Below are positions 44,150-52,464 of a stretch of DNA of 64,000 bases, in pieces. The stretch spans positions 264,940 to 328,939 of the forward strand of contig NZ_JAEDOX010000002.1 in assembly GCF_017872555.1 (NCBI RefSeq). Reading direction: 5' to 3'. Under the pieces are notes generated by a model. That model made no database searches, was not told where the DNA came from, and saw nothing but the letters and a program-made list of their open reading frames with translations. Positions within the stretch are counted from its first letter, which is position 1, and the number at the start of each line of letters is the position of its first letter. The DNA is from Ruegeria sp. HKCCSA071 (GTDB lineage: Bacteria; Pseudomonadota; Alphaproteobacteria; Rhodobacterales; Rhodobacteraceae). A program made the translations under genes and the position numbers.

Positions 44150-44743
44150 ATGGCAACACAACCCAGAGCATGGCAGCGCATGTTATCGGGGCGTCGGCTG
44201 GACTTGCTGGACCCGACCCCGGTGGATATCGAGATCGAAGATATCGCGCATGGGCTTGCTTTTGTGGCGCGTTGGAACGGGCAGACACGCGGCGATTTCG
44301 CCTATTCCGTCGCCGAGCACTCCCTGTTGGTTGAGGAGCTCTTCGGCAGAATTGCCCCCAAGACACCCGTCAAATGGCGGTTGGCAGCCCTGTTACATGA
44401 CGCGCCGGAATACGTGATTGGTGACATGATTTCCCCGGTCAAATCCGCTGTGGGCCCCGGTTACGGCGCCTTGGACGACCGGCTGGCGGCGGCGATCCAC
44501 ATTCGGTTCGGCCTGCCCGCTGAGGTGCCAAAAGCGGTGAAACGGCAGATCAAGAAGGCCGACAAGATCAGTGCCTGGATGGAGGCCACCCAGATCGCGG
44601 GCTTTTCCGAGGCAGAGGCAACGAAATTCTTTGGTCGCCCGGATAAAGCGGTGATGGAGGGATTGGAGATCACGCTGAGACCACCAGTTAAGGTGCGGCG
44701 GGCATTCTCTGATCGGTATAAAGCGTTGTTAGCTCGGCTCTAG
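44150..44743 (+). CDS. HD-domain hydrolase (YfbR-like)
   Basis: A 197-residue HD-domain phosphohydrolase resembling YfbR 5'-deoxynucleotidases. The metal ligands are in YSVAEHSLLV and LLHDAPEYVIGD (the HD pair), with a later aspartate in KKADKISAWMEATQ. The open frame starts at 44030, but ATG 44150 (MATQPRAWQRML) with AGGCGAGG upstream matches family starts. A role in nucleotide pool clean-up is inferred from the family. Confidence 0.87.
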   Translation: MATQPRAWQRMLSGRRLDLLDPTPVDIEIEDIAHGLAFVARWNGQTRGDFAYSVAEHSLLVEELFGRIAPKTPVKWRLAALLHDAPEYVIGDMISPVKSAVGPGYGALDDRLAAAIHIRFGLPAEVPKAVKRQIKKADKISAWMEATQIAGFSEAEATKFFGRPDKAVMEGLEITLRPPVKVRRAFSDRYKALLARL

Positions 44744-44751
44744 GATGCACT

Positions 44752-45459
44752 ATGGGAACTGTGTCGGCTTCGAATCCAACCGGCACACGAGAAGAATCTA
44801 AGGCGATCCGGCTTGAATTGATCAATCCACAAGTTTCTAATCTTCGGGTATCTGGGAGATTTGCGAGAATGAGTGTCCTCCGCAGTTTTGCCGCGCCACG
44901 GGGCGCAACAATCTTTCAACCAGGTCAACCATGTCCAGGCTTCATCATTCTGTCAGAAGGATCAATTCGTGTAACACTTACAGGCCCCAGCGGACGGGAA
45001 GTGGTCCTATATCGTGTCACACCGGGCGACGTATGCCTCCAGACTTTGTCATGCCTGATAAAGGACGAGGCCTACGGTGCCGAAGGTGTTGCAGAGACCG
45101 ACCTGACCGGGCAAATCGTGCTGGCTCACGAGTTTCGAAAGAAGCTCGCCGAGGACGCTGAGTTCCGAGATATGATTATGTTGTCCGTTTCCTCGCGGTT
45201 TTCGGAGTACCAGCAGTTGATTGAAGATGTGGCGCTCACAAGCTTCGATGCGCGGCTCGCCAAGGCGTTGATAAGGCTTGCGTCTTCAGACAGTAGGGTG
45301 AAGGCAACCCACTCCGAACTGGCAAGCGAAACAGCCTCAGGCCGCGCCTACGTGTCTCGCAGATTGGCGGAGTTCGCGAAGAAAGGCTGGGTAAAGCAGC
45401 ATGAGGACGGCATCGCTATACTCGATCGCAAGGAACTGGAACATGTTGCCGCAGGTTAG
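44752..45459 (+). CDS. Crp/Fnr family transcriptional regulator
   Basis: A 235-residue regulator with a cyclic-nucleotide-binding-type sensory domain (about residues 45-130; IFQPGQPCPGFIILSEGSIRV) and a C-terminal winged helix (ATHSELASETASGRAYVSRRLAEFAKKGWV). The Fnr [4Fe-4S] cysteine pattern is absent; two cysteines lie in DVCLQTLSCLI. Codon use is looser than in neighbouring genes, hinting at transfer. TAGGA lies six bases before the start; ATG 44869 is an alternative. It directly precedes a DUF2892 gene, a pairing often seen with sulfide- or sulfur-stress genes. Confidence 0.87.
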   Translation: MGTVSASNPTGTREESKAIRLELINPQVSNLRVSGRFARMSVLRSFAAPRGATIFQPGQPCPGFIILSEGSIRVTLTGPSGREVVLYRVTPGDVCLQTLSCLIKDEAYGAEGVAETDLTGQIVLAHEFRKKLAEDAEFRDMIMLSVSSRFSEYQQLIEDVALTSFDARLAKALIRLASSDSRVKATHSELASETASGRAYVSRRLAEFAKKGWVKQHEDGIAILDRKELEHVAAG

Positions 45460-45476
45460 CGGTGACTCTGTCACCG
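45460..45476. promoter_or_regulatory. Palindrome between the Crp/Fnr and DUF2892 genes
   Basis: CGGTGAC-TCT-GTCACCG, a perfect seven-base inverted repeat immediately after the Crp/Fnr stop codon and about 55 bases upstream of the DUF2892 start. It could be an operator for the regulator or a weak terminator; no T-run follows. Confidence 0.4.
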
Positions 45477-45531
45477 TCTCTCGGCGACGCAACAGGTTAG
45501 AGTTGCGCGACAATCAACCAAGGAGGATTTA

Positions 45532-45729
45532 ATGATGTCCAGAAATGAGGGAACACTTGATCGCACACTGCGTATCATTCTTGGCCTTGTGCTGCTGTCT
45601 TTGATCTTTGTCGGCCCTCAGACGATGTGGGGGCTTATCGGCATCATCCCACTTATCACAGGTCTGGTTGGCGTTTGCCCGATCTATTCCGCGTTAGGGA
45701 TCAAGACGTGCAGCGTGAAAACGAACTAA
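45532..45729 (+). CDS. DUF2892 (YgaP-like) membrane protein
   Basis: A 65-residue protein with two membrane helices (about residues 13-28 and 33-50), matching DUF2892, the membrane portion of YgaP-type rhodaneses. Conserved features are the N-terminal NEGTLDRTLRIILG and the cysteines GVCPIYSALGIKTC. An AAGGAGG ribosome-binding site lies five bases upstream. It is paired with the preceding Crp/Fnr regulator. Confidence 0.87.
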   Translation: MMSRNEGTLDRTLRIILGLVLLSLIFVGPQTMWGLIGIIPLITGLVGVCPIYSALGIKTCSVKTN

Positions 45730-45846
45730 TGGAAGCTGCATATCTCGGTATTGGGGGCGACGCCACGCCCTCATAGATGCTCAAGCTGAAGCCAGTTCAC
45801 ATTGGCGTCGGCGTGCCAAATGGACCGAGGGCGATCTCAGAATCTT

Positions 45847-45865
45847 GCGGACCTCGTAGGTCCGC
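45847..45865. terminator. Hairpin in the gap between DUF2892 and regA
   Basis: GCGGACC-TCGTA-GGTCCGC, a seven-base perfect stem followed by a short T/C stretch, in the 212-base gap that otherwise shows no gene. It could terminate the DUF2892 transcript or the convergent regA transcript. Confidence 0.4.
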
Positions 45866-45941
45866 TTCGTCCCGAAAAGCAGACCCGACTGGCATCGTCT
45901 GAACAAAACCCTGTTTCAGATTGAACCAAAATCGTTTGTGC

Positions 45942-46496
45942 TTACCGCGGGCTGCGTTTCGCTAGTATCCGCTGCAAGGTCCGGCGGTGCATGTTCAGCC
46001 GCCGTGCGGTCTCACTGACATTCCGGTCGCACAGCTCATAAACCCGCTGGATGTGCTCCCAACGCACGCGGTCCGCGCTCATCGGGTTTTCCGGCGGCGG
46101 GGGCAATTCGTCACCCTTGGCCAGCAGCGCATTGGTGATGTCGGTGGCGTCGGCGGGTTTCGACAGATAATCGGTTGCGCCGATTTTTACAGCGGCGACT
46201 GCGGTCGCAATCGCCCCGTACCCGGTCAGAACCACAACCCGGCTGTCAGGGCGCTTTTCGCGCAGAACCTCAACCACATCCAGACCGTTGCCATCCTCCA
46301 GTCGCAAGTCAACAACTGCGTAAGCCGGTGGGCGGGCGGTGGAAATTGCGCGACCTGCGGCGACGGATCCTGCGGTTTCAACCTCGAACCCTCGCTTTTC
46401 CATGGCCTTGGCCAAACGTCTCAGGAACGGCTCGTCATCATCCACCAAAAGCAAGGATTTGTCAGGGCCGATATCAAGCTGAGAACTGTCTGCCAT
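45942..46496 (-). CDS. regA: Redox response regulator RegA/PrrA/ActR
   Basis: A 184-residue response regulator. The phosphoacceptor is D63 in VVDLRLEDGNG, with acidic pocket DDDE near residue 20 and the lysine in YLSKPAD. The C-terminal Fis-like helix-turn-helix is HIQRVYELCDRNVSETARRLNMHRRTLQRIL, nearly invariant in this family. RegA controls respiration, carbon and nitrogen metabolism and, where present, photosynthesis genes in response to the quinone pool. It follows senC on the same strand and lies opposite regB, the classic arrangement. Confidence 0.97.
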   Translation of the reverse strand: MADSSQLDIGPDKSLLLVDDDEPFLRRLAKAMEKRGFEVETAGSVAAGRAISTARPPAYAVVDLRLEDGNGLDVVEVLREKRPDSRVVVLTGYGAIATAVAAVKIGATDYLSKPADATDITNALLAKGDELPPPPENPMSADRVRWEHIQRVYELCDRNVSETARRLNMHRRTLQRILAKRSPR

Positions 46497-46577
46497 ATGT
46501 TAGGTCTTTCCGCTATTTCATGCCTTTGGCTTAAACATGAGTAATAGCAGCGCAGAAACAAAGGTCAAACAACCTTG

Positions 46578-47204
46578 TTAAGGCGCGGCCTGGTCCAGAA
46601 AGCACCCGACCTTGTCCGCCATCTGTTCGGCAGTGTCATCGCGCTTGAAGAATTCAAGGAAACCATGTTCGGGCGTCACCAGATAGGTGAAGGTGGAATG
46701 GTCAACAAGGTAGAATTCGTCGCTTTTATCCTGTGCCTTGTAATAGGTCTTGTAAGCCTTGCTCGCCGCCCTGACCTGTTCGGGCGAACCGGTCAACGCA
46801 ATCGTCTTGCCGCCAAGATTGAAGGCATAATCATCCACAACCTCGGGCGTGTCCCGTTCGGGATCGATCGAGATGAACAGCGCCGTTGCCGACTGCCCGC
46901 GCTGGTTCAGGATATCCACGGCCTCAACATTGCGGGACATGTCAAACGGGCAGACATCGGGGCAGAATGTATAGCCGAAATAGACAAGTGTGGGTTCGGT
47001 GATCACGTCTTTGTCGGTCACCGTCTCACCCTTGCCATTCACCAGTTCAAACGGCCCGCCGATAGCAGCGGTCCCCCCGGCGATCTGCCCGGATCGGCAC
47101 TGTGCAAACTGGTTGCCGGAACCGCCCCCACGCGTCAAAAGCCACATCGCACCAAGACCGATGGCCAGAACGAGAGTTGCAAGAATTGCGTATAGGCGGG
47201 TCAT
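46578..47204 (-). CDS. senC: SCO1/SenC/PrrC family copper protein
   Basis: A 208-residue membrane-anchored thioredoxin-fold protein. One N-terminal helix is followed by the SCO copper site: CxxxC in FCPDVCPFD and the distal histidine in VDHSTFTYLV. SCO proteins deliver copper to the CuA site of cytochrome oxidase and can act as thiol reductants. The frame opens at 47252, but ATG 47204 (MTRLYAIL) starts directly before the anchor. Located between regA and regB as in Rhodobacter species. Confidence 0.94.
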   Translation of the reverse strand: MTRLYAILATLVLAIGLGAMWLLTRGGGSGNQFAQCRSGQIAGGTAAIGGPFELVNGKGETVTDKDVITEPTLVYFGYTFCPDVCPFDMSRNVEAVDILNQRGQSATALFISIDPERDTPEVVDDYAFNLGGKTIALTGSPEQVRAASKAYKTYYKAQDKSDEFYLVDHSTFTYLVTPEHGFLEFFKRDDTAEQMADKVGCFLDQAAP

Positions 47205-47294
47205 TTCGGTTTTCCGGTCGCAAGGAGTTGTTGATCGTTCCGGCCGGGACACCTAACAAGATGACCAGCCTTTGCAACAGGACATAAGCGACCG

Positions 47295-48692
47295 ATGGCA
47301 GATTCCAATCAGACTTTTTGGCGCGGCCAGGAACGCAGCAGCTGGATCCGCCTGCGCACCCTGATCCTGTTGCGATGGGTTGCTATTTTTGGTCAGATCA
47401 CCGCCATCACCGTGGCCCAGCAATACTATCACGTGCAGCTGGAACTGGGCCTGTGTTATCTGGCCATCGGGATCTCGGTGATGGGTAACCTGACTGCCAT
47501 TCTGTTGTTTCCACAGAACAAGCGGATGTCCGAGTTCGAAAACTTCCTGATGGTTTTGTTCGACCTGCTGCAACTGTCGATCTTGCTGTATCTGACGGGC
47601 GGGCTGAATAACCCCTTTGCGCTTCTGCTTTTGGGGCCGGTCACAATTTCCGCCAATGTGATGAGCACACGGTCGACCTTGATTGTCGGGGCTGTTGCGA
47701 TTGTTCTGACCACTCTGCTGGCGGAATTCCACCTGCCGCTGCGGACCAACGTCGGGGTGGTTTTGGACATTCCGGAAATCCTGCTGTTTGGCAACTGGGC
47801 TGCTATCATTATCGCCATCGTCTTTATCGGTGCTTATTCTCACCGCGTCAGTTCCGAGGTTCAGTCCATGTCCGAAGCGCTGGCTGCCACCCATATGGCA
47901 CTGGCGCGCGAGCAAAAGCTGACCGATCTTGGCGGCGTGGTCGCCGCCGCCGCGCACGAGCTGGGCACCCCTTTGGCCACGATCAAACTGACGAGTGCGG
48001 AACTGATCGAAGAGCTGGATGACCGTCCCGACCTCAAGGAAGACGCCGCCTTGATCCGCGAACAGGCTGATCGGTGCCGCGACATTCTGCGCGATATGGG
48101 TCGTGCCGGAAAAGATGACCTGCATTTGCGGCAGGCTCCGCTTTCAACGGTGGTGAACGAAGCCGCCGAGCCACATGTTGACCGGGGCAAGGTCGTTCAT
48201 TTTTCGGAAGGCCCGGTGCAGGACGGAGACGTGCTGCAACCCTCGATCCTGCGAAAGCCCGAGATTATTCACGGGCTTCGCAACCTGATCCAGAATGCCG
48301 TGGACTTTGCCCGCGCGAATGTCTGGGTCGAAGCCGAATGGACAGACAGCAGGATCACCGTCAGCATCATGGATGACGGGCGAGGCTACCCGTCGCACAT
48401 GATTGGACGCATCGGTGACCCCTTCATGCGCCGCAGACGGGCCGAAGCCGACCTGCGAACCCGCCCGGAATACGAAGGCATGGGGTTGGGACTGTTCATC
48501 GCAAAAACGTTGCTGGAGCGCAGCGGCGCCGAACTGAAATTCGCAAATGGCACGGATCCGTATCAGCGTCTGACCGATCAAAAAGACAGGACAGGTGCTA
48601 TCGTCAAGGTCTCGTGGCCGCGCAATCTGATTGACGCGCAAAAGGGCGACACGCCGGTTCCATCCGGTTCCAACAAACGCATTCAGGTATGA
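47295..48692 (+). CDS. regB: Redox sensor histidine kinase RegB/PrrB/ActS
   Basis: A 465-residue kinase with six N-terminal membrane helices. The quinone-binding loop GGLNNPF is at residues 102-108, the phosphorylated histidine is H221 in HELGTPLATI, and the redox-active cysteine is C261 in DRCRDIL. All three match R. capsulatus RegB with an offset of four. The ATPase G boxes DDGRGYP and GMGLGLFIAKTLLERSG are intact. It is transcribed divergently from senC-regA across a 90-base gap. Confidence 0.97.
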   Translation: MADSNQTFWRGQERSSWIRLRTLILLRWVAIFGQITAITVAQQYYHVQLELGLCYLAIGISVMGNLTAILLFPQNKRMSEFENFLMVLFDLLQLSILLYLTGGLNNPFALLLLGPVTISANVMSTRSTLIVGAVAIVLTTLLAEFHLPLRTNVGVVLDIPEILLFGNWAAIIIAIVFIGAYSHRVSSEVQSMSEALAATHMALAREQKLTDLGGVVAAAAHELGTPLATIKLTSAELIEELDDRPDLKEDAALIREQADRCRDILRDMGRAGKDDLHLRQAPLSTVVNEAAEPHVDRGKVVHFSEGPVQDGDVLQPSILRKPEIIHGLRNLIQNAVDFARANVWVEAEWTDSRITVSIMDDGRGYPSHMIGRIGDPFMRRRRAEADLRTRPEYEGMGLGLFIAKTLLERSGAELKFANGTDPYQRLTDQKDRTGAIVKVSWPRNLIDAQKGDTPVPSGSNKRIQV

Positions 48693-48758
48693 GTTAAGGA
48701 GCCGTTAACTAATCCTGCCCATAGTCAGCCTGGGTTTGGTTCCACCTTGGGGATATTC

Positions 48759-50264
48759 ATGGCCGACTGGATCATTCTGGCCGCGATCAGCCTGGTATCG
48801 GGATGCTTTGCCGTGCAGTGGTTATTGCCACGCCAGACGCGACGCGACGATGTCTTTGGTTTGTTTTCGACAACATCCCTGTTCGATGCGGTATTCCTGT
48901 TTGATGGTGATCACCTGATCAGCCACTCCGATATCGCGCTTGCCGGGTTCGAACATGTTGGAAGCTGGCAGGACTTGCGCCGCCTGCTGCAAAGGGATTT
49001 CCCCACCTTCCCCGAAACACCCGAAAAGGTTCGTGATCAAAATGTACTGGTAATCTCGGCCATTGATTGCACGGTGGAACGCGAAGTGGTGTGTGAATGG
49101 ATCGACGGGATTGTCCGCGTGCGTCTGCACGAACCGGCCAGAATCGCTCCGACCGGGTCAAGCGCGCTGAGCGAACCGAGCCGTCTGGCCATGGAACAGG
49201 CCCCCTATCCGGTATGGTTGCTGGATCACAACAGCCAGGTGCAATGGTGCAATGCAGCTTATGTCACGCTTGTTCGCCGGGCCCGTGGTCAGGATGCCGA
49301 TCTGACTGCCCCGCTTTTTCCGGACGCCTCTGATGCGCCGTCGCTCGGAAAATCAAGGGTGGCGGTGGATGTGACAGGAACCAACAGCAAGTTGTGGTTC
49401 GACCTGACGCAGATCGGGCAGGACGACGGGCGGTTATGTTACGCCACAGACATCAACGCCATTGTCGAAGCTGAAACTGCGCAACGCAAGTTCGTGCAGA
49501 CCATGACCAAGACCTTTGCTCAACTTTCGATTGGCCTGGCCATTTTTGACCGCAACCGGCAACTGGCGCTGTTCAACCCAGCCCTGATCGATCTGACAAC
49601 GCTGCCGCCGGATTTCCTCAACTGCCGCCCGAATATCAGCAGTTTCTTCGATCGGCTTCGGGATCAGCACATGATGCCAGAACCCAAGAACTACCGCACC
49701 TGGCGGCGTCAGATGAACGACCTGCTGGAAGCGGCCGAGGGCGGAAACTATCACGAAACATGGTCGCTTCCCTCTGGCTCGGTTTATTCTGTAAGCGGCA
49801 GGCCGCATCCCGATGGGGCCGTTGCGTTTCTGTTCGAAGATATTACTGCCGAAATCACGTTAACGCGCCGCTTCCGGTCCGAGATGGATCTGATGCAATC
49901 CATTTTGGACAAGCTGGCCGATGCAATCGCTGTATTTGCCGATGATGGAACCCTGGCCCTTACCAACTACGCCTACGAAAAGCTTTGGGGCAGCGCACAG
50001 GAAATCGGCTTTCAGACCGACACCATCACCGATGTCACGCGGCATTGGCAGGACCATTGTGTCGCTACGCCGATCCTTGGAGAGATCCGGGATTTTGTCG
50101 AAATGCGGGATAATCGGGCGGAATGGACGGCTGAAATCCGGATGCGGTCAGGTATCACTTTGGACTGCACGGTTTCACCGGTTCATAATGGTGCGACGAT
50201 CGTGCGGTTTGCACCCGTGGATATTCTGACAAAAACAGCTCCGATGAAACAGATCAGCGCCTGA
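48759..50264 (+). CDS. PAS-domain protein without kinase domain
   Basis: A 501-residue protein with one N-terminal membrane helix (about residues 4-24) and at least three PAS-like regions: around 140-240 (PYPVWLLDHNSQVQWCNAAY), 250-350 (GLAIFDRNRQLALFNPAL) and 385-490 (LADAIAVFADDGTLALTNYAY). A linker resembling a dimerisation helix (LTRRFRSEMDLMQSILDKL) precedes the last PAS, but no histidine kinase, cyclase or GGDEF domain follows. ATG 48759 is preferred over TTG 48747. It is downstream of regB and upstream of tsaE on the same strand. A signalling or scaffold role is likely. Confidence 0.82.
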   Translation: MADWIILAAISLVSGCFAVQWLLPRQTRRDDVFGLFSTTSLFDAVFLFDGDHLISHSDIALAGFEHVGSWQDLRRLLQRDFPTFPETPEKVRDQNVLVISAIDCTVEREVVCEWIDGIVRVRLHEPARIAPTGSSALSEPSRLAMEQAPYPVWLLDHNSQVQWCNAAYVTLVRRARGQDADLTAPLFPDASDAPSLGKSRVAVDVTGTNSKLWFDLTQIGQDDGRLCYATDINAIVEAETAQRKFVQTMTKTFAQLSIGLAIFDRNRQLALFNPALIDLTTLPPDFLNCRPNISSFFDRLRDQHMMPEPKNYRTWRRQMNDLLEAAEGGNYHETWSLPSGSVYSVSGRPHPDGAVAFLFEDITAEITLTRRFRSEMDLMQSILDKLADAIAVFADDGTLALTNYAYEKLWGSAQEIGFQTDTITDVTRHWQDHCVATPILGEIRDFVEMRDNRAEWTAEIRMRSGITLDCTVSPVHNGATIVRFAPVDILTKTAPMKQISA

Positions 50265-50306
50265 ACCGGGGTTGCAGCCGATTAGGCAGAACGTCATTGT
50301 GACGCC

Positions 50307-50780
50307 ATGACGACGACCCCCCAAACCCTGACGTTTATATCGCCCGATGAAACCGCAGATTTCGCGGCCCGTATCGGGTCTTCGCTTGATGCCGGGGATG
50401 TCCTGTTGCTTAGTGGTGCAATCGGCAGCGGCAAGACGCATTTCGCACGCAGCCTCATTCAATCACTCATGCCTGAACCGGAAGACGTGCCGTCACCCAC
50501 ATTCACTTTGGTTCAGACCTATGACACCCCGGCGGGTGAGATCTGGCACTGCGATCTTTATCGGCTGAACGCGCTGGAGGAAGTGGATGAACTGGGTTTG
50601 GTCGATGCCTTTGACACAGCAATCTGCCTTGTGGAATGGCCGGAAAAGCTGGGCGCACTAGCCCCTGCCACTTCGTTAAAGCTGGCCTTCGAAACAGACC
50701 CTGACACAGAAGAAACCCGCCACGTGTCCTTGTCATGGACCGATCCGAAATGGGTAGAAAAGCTGGAGAGTGCAGGATGA
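50307..50780 (+). CDS. tsaE: tRNA threonylcarbamoyladenosine biosynthesis ATPase TsaE
   Basis: A 157-residue P-loop ATPase that acts with TsaD and TsaB in t6A formation. Walker A is LSGAIGSGKTHFARSL; the PSPTFTLVQTYD block and WHCDLYRL are family signatures, and VEWPEKLG is near the C-terminus. The stop overlaps the amgK start by ATGA. Confidence 0.95.
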   Translation: MTTTPQTLTFISPDETADFAARIGSSLDAGDVLLLSGAIGSGKTHFARSLIQSLMPEPEDVPSPTFTLVQTYDTPAGEIWHCDLYRLNALEEVDELGLVDAFDTAICLVEWPEKLGALAPATSLKLAFETDPDTEETRHVSLSWTDPKWVEKLESAG

Positions 50781-51781
50781 CAAACAGGACAATCCTGGCA
50801 GAGGCCCTTATTGCGCAAACTCCTTGGGCCGGTGCAACGCGTGCACCACTGGCCGGCGACGCATCGAACCGCAGGTACGAACGCGTGACCGATCCGGTCA
50901 GTGGGCGAACGGCTGTCCTGATGGATGCACCACCTGACAAGGGCGAAAGCGTCGAATCGTTTGTGCGTGTTGCCGAGTATCTGCGTTCGATTGGCCTGAG
51001 TGCGCCCGAGATTTACGCAGAAGACGCTGAATATGGATTTCTGCTGCTGGAAGATCTGGGTGATGATCTGTTTGCACGCGTCCTGAAAAAAGACCCGTCC
51101 AAAGAACGCCTTTTGTACGAGGCCGCGACAGACGTGCTGCTGCACCTGCATCAGGCCCCAATATTGTCGCTACCGTCCTACGACCCGGCCCTGATGACGG
51201 ACCTGGCGGCGCTGGCGCTTACGAAATATGCCGCGGGCATTCAGGGCAATGTTGATCAGGACGTTCTGGACCGGTTCGAACTTCGGTTTGCTGATATTTT
51301 GCACCGTGAAACCTCTGGGGACAAAGTTGTCATTCAAAGGGACTATCACGCAGAAAACCTTCTGTGGCTGCCTGAGCGCGACGGCATAAGGCGCGTCGGA
51401 TTGCTGGATTTCCAATTGGCCATGCTGGGGCACCCCGCCTATGATCTGGTGTCCTTGCTTCAGGACATTCGCCGCGATGTTTCGGTCGGGACAGAAATGC
51501 AGATGATCAACCGCTATATTGCAGGATCAGGTATGGACGATCACGAGTTTCGGACCGCGTACAGCGTATTGGGTGCGCAGCGAAATCTTCGCATCCTTGG
51601 CGGTTTTTCGCGGCTGGCAACCGATTACGGCAAGCCGCAATATCTGGACATGATCCCGGCGGTCTGGTCGCACCTCATGCGGGATCTGGAACACCCTGCC
51701 CTTGTATCGGTGGCCTCGCTGTTGCACGACGCTCTGCCCCGACCAACACCTCAGAATTTGGCCAGGCTGAGGCCGCAATGA
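50777..51781 (+). CDS. amgK: Anomeric sugar kinase AmgK-like aminoglycoside phosphotransferase
   Basis: A 334-residue protein of the aminoglycoside phosphotransferase fold. Visible blocks are APLAGDASNRRYERV near the nucleotide loop, VIQRDYHAENLLWLPE (catalytic loop with Asp and Asn) and LLDFQLAMLGHPAYDLVSLLQD (metal-binding Asp). Adjacent murU identifies it as AmgK, which phosphorylates the anomeric carbon of N-acetylmuramate and N-acetylglucosamine in cell-wall recycling that bypasses de novo synthesis and confers fosfomycin tolerance. It overlaps both neighbours by four bases. Confidence 0.9.
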   Translation: MTNRTILAEALIAQTPWAGATRAPLAGDASNRRYERVTDPVSGRTAVLMDAPPDKGESVESFVRVAEYLRSIGLSAPEIYAEDAEYGFLLLEDLGDDLFARVLKKDPSKERLLYEAATDVLLHLHQAPILSLPSYDPALMTDLAALALTKYAAGIQGNVDQDVLDRFELRFADILHRETSGDKVVIQRDYHAENLLWLPERDGIRRVGLLDFQLAMLGHPAYDLVSLLQDIRRDVSVGTEMQMINRYIAGSGMDDHEFRTAYSVLGAQRNLRILGGFSRLATDYGKPQYLDMIPAVWSHLMRDLEHPALVSVASLLHDALPRPTPQNLARLRPQ

Positions 51782-52464
51782 CCGGATCGCCCTTTGCCGT
51801 AATGTTGTTTGCCGCCGGGTTTGGCACCCGCATGGGCGCGTTGACCAAGGACCGACCCAAACCGCTGATCGAAGTGTCCGGGCGCCCCCTGATCGACCAT
51901 GCGCTGGACCTTGTCGACAACCTTGGCCCTGTTCGCACAGTGGCAAACGTGCATTACCACGCCGATCAGCTCGACGCGCATCTCGGGCCTAAAGGCATTC
52001 TGATATCGCGGGAGGAGCCGGAGATCCTGGAAACCGGCGGCGGGTTGCGCGCAGCCCTGCCATTGCTGGGCACCGACCCTGTGTTCACCCTGAATACCGA
52101 TGCAATCTGGTCCGGCCCAAATCCATTGAAACTGCTGCAAAACGCATGGGACCCGTCCCGCATGGATGCGCTTTTGATGTGTGTTCCGACTGCGCAGGCC
52201 ATTGGTCACAACGGGCCGGGTGATTTTACCGCTGATCGGTTGGGGCGGATCACGCGTGGACCCGGATTGGTTTACGGGGGTGCACAGATTCTCAAGACAC
52301 AAGGGTTGCACGCCTTCTCGCAGCCAGCGTTTTCGTTGAACCTGCTTTGGAACCAGATGCAGGATCAGGGGCGTTTGTTCGGCATCGAGTATCCCGGTCG
52401 CTGGTGTGATGTGGGTCACCCCGATGGGATCGCTCTGGCCGAGGATTTGCTGGCAGATGTTTGA
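51778..52464 (+). CDS. murU: N-acetylmuramate 1-phosphate uridylyltransferase MurU
   Basis: A 228-residue nucleotidyltransferase. The signature FAAGFGTRMGALTKDRPKPLIEV at the N-terminus binds the nucleotide; LNTDAIWSG holds the metal-binding aspartate, and GRWCDVGHPDGIALAE is at the C-terminus. MurU makes UDP-N-acetylmuramate from the AmgK product. The addB start codon lies inside its last codons. Confidence 0.92.
   Translation: MTGSPFAVMLFAAGFGTRMGALTKDRPKPLIEVSGRPLIDHALDLVDNLGPVRTVANVHYHADQLDAHLGPKGILISREEPEILETGGGLRAALPLLGTDPVFTLNTDAIWSGPNPLKLLQNAWDPSRMDALLMCVPTAQAIGHNGPGDFTADRLGRITRGPGLVYGGAQILKTQGLHAFSQPAFSLNLLWNQMQDQGRLFGIEYPGRWCDVGHPDGIALAEDLLADV

Noticed and set aside
48759..50264. 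Annotation of the PAS protein as a sensor histidine kinase
   Set aside because: No H-box with catalytic ATPase domain was found; the protein ends shortly after the last PAS region.
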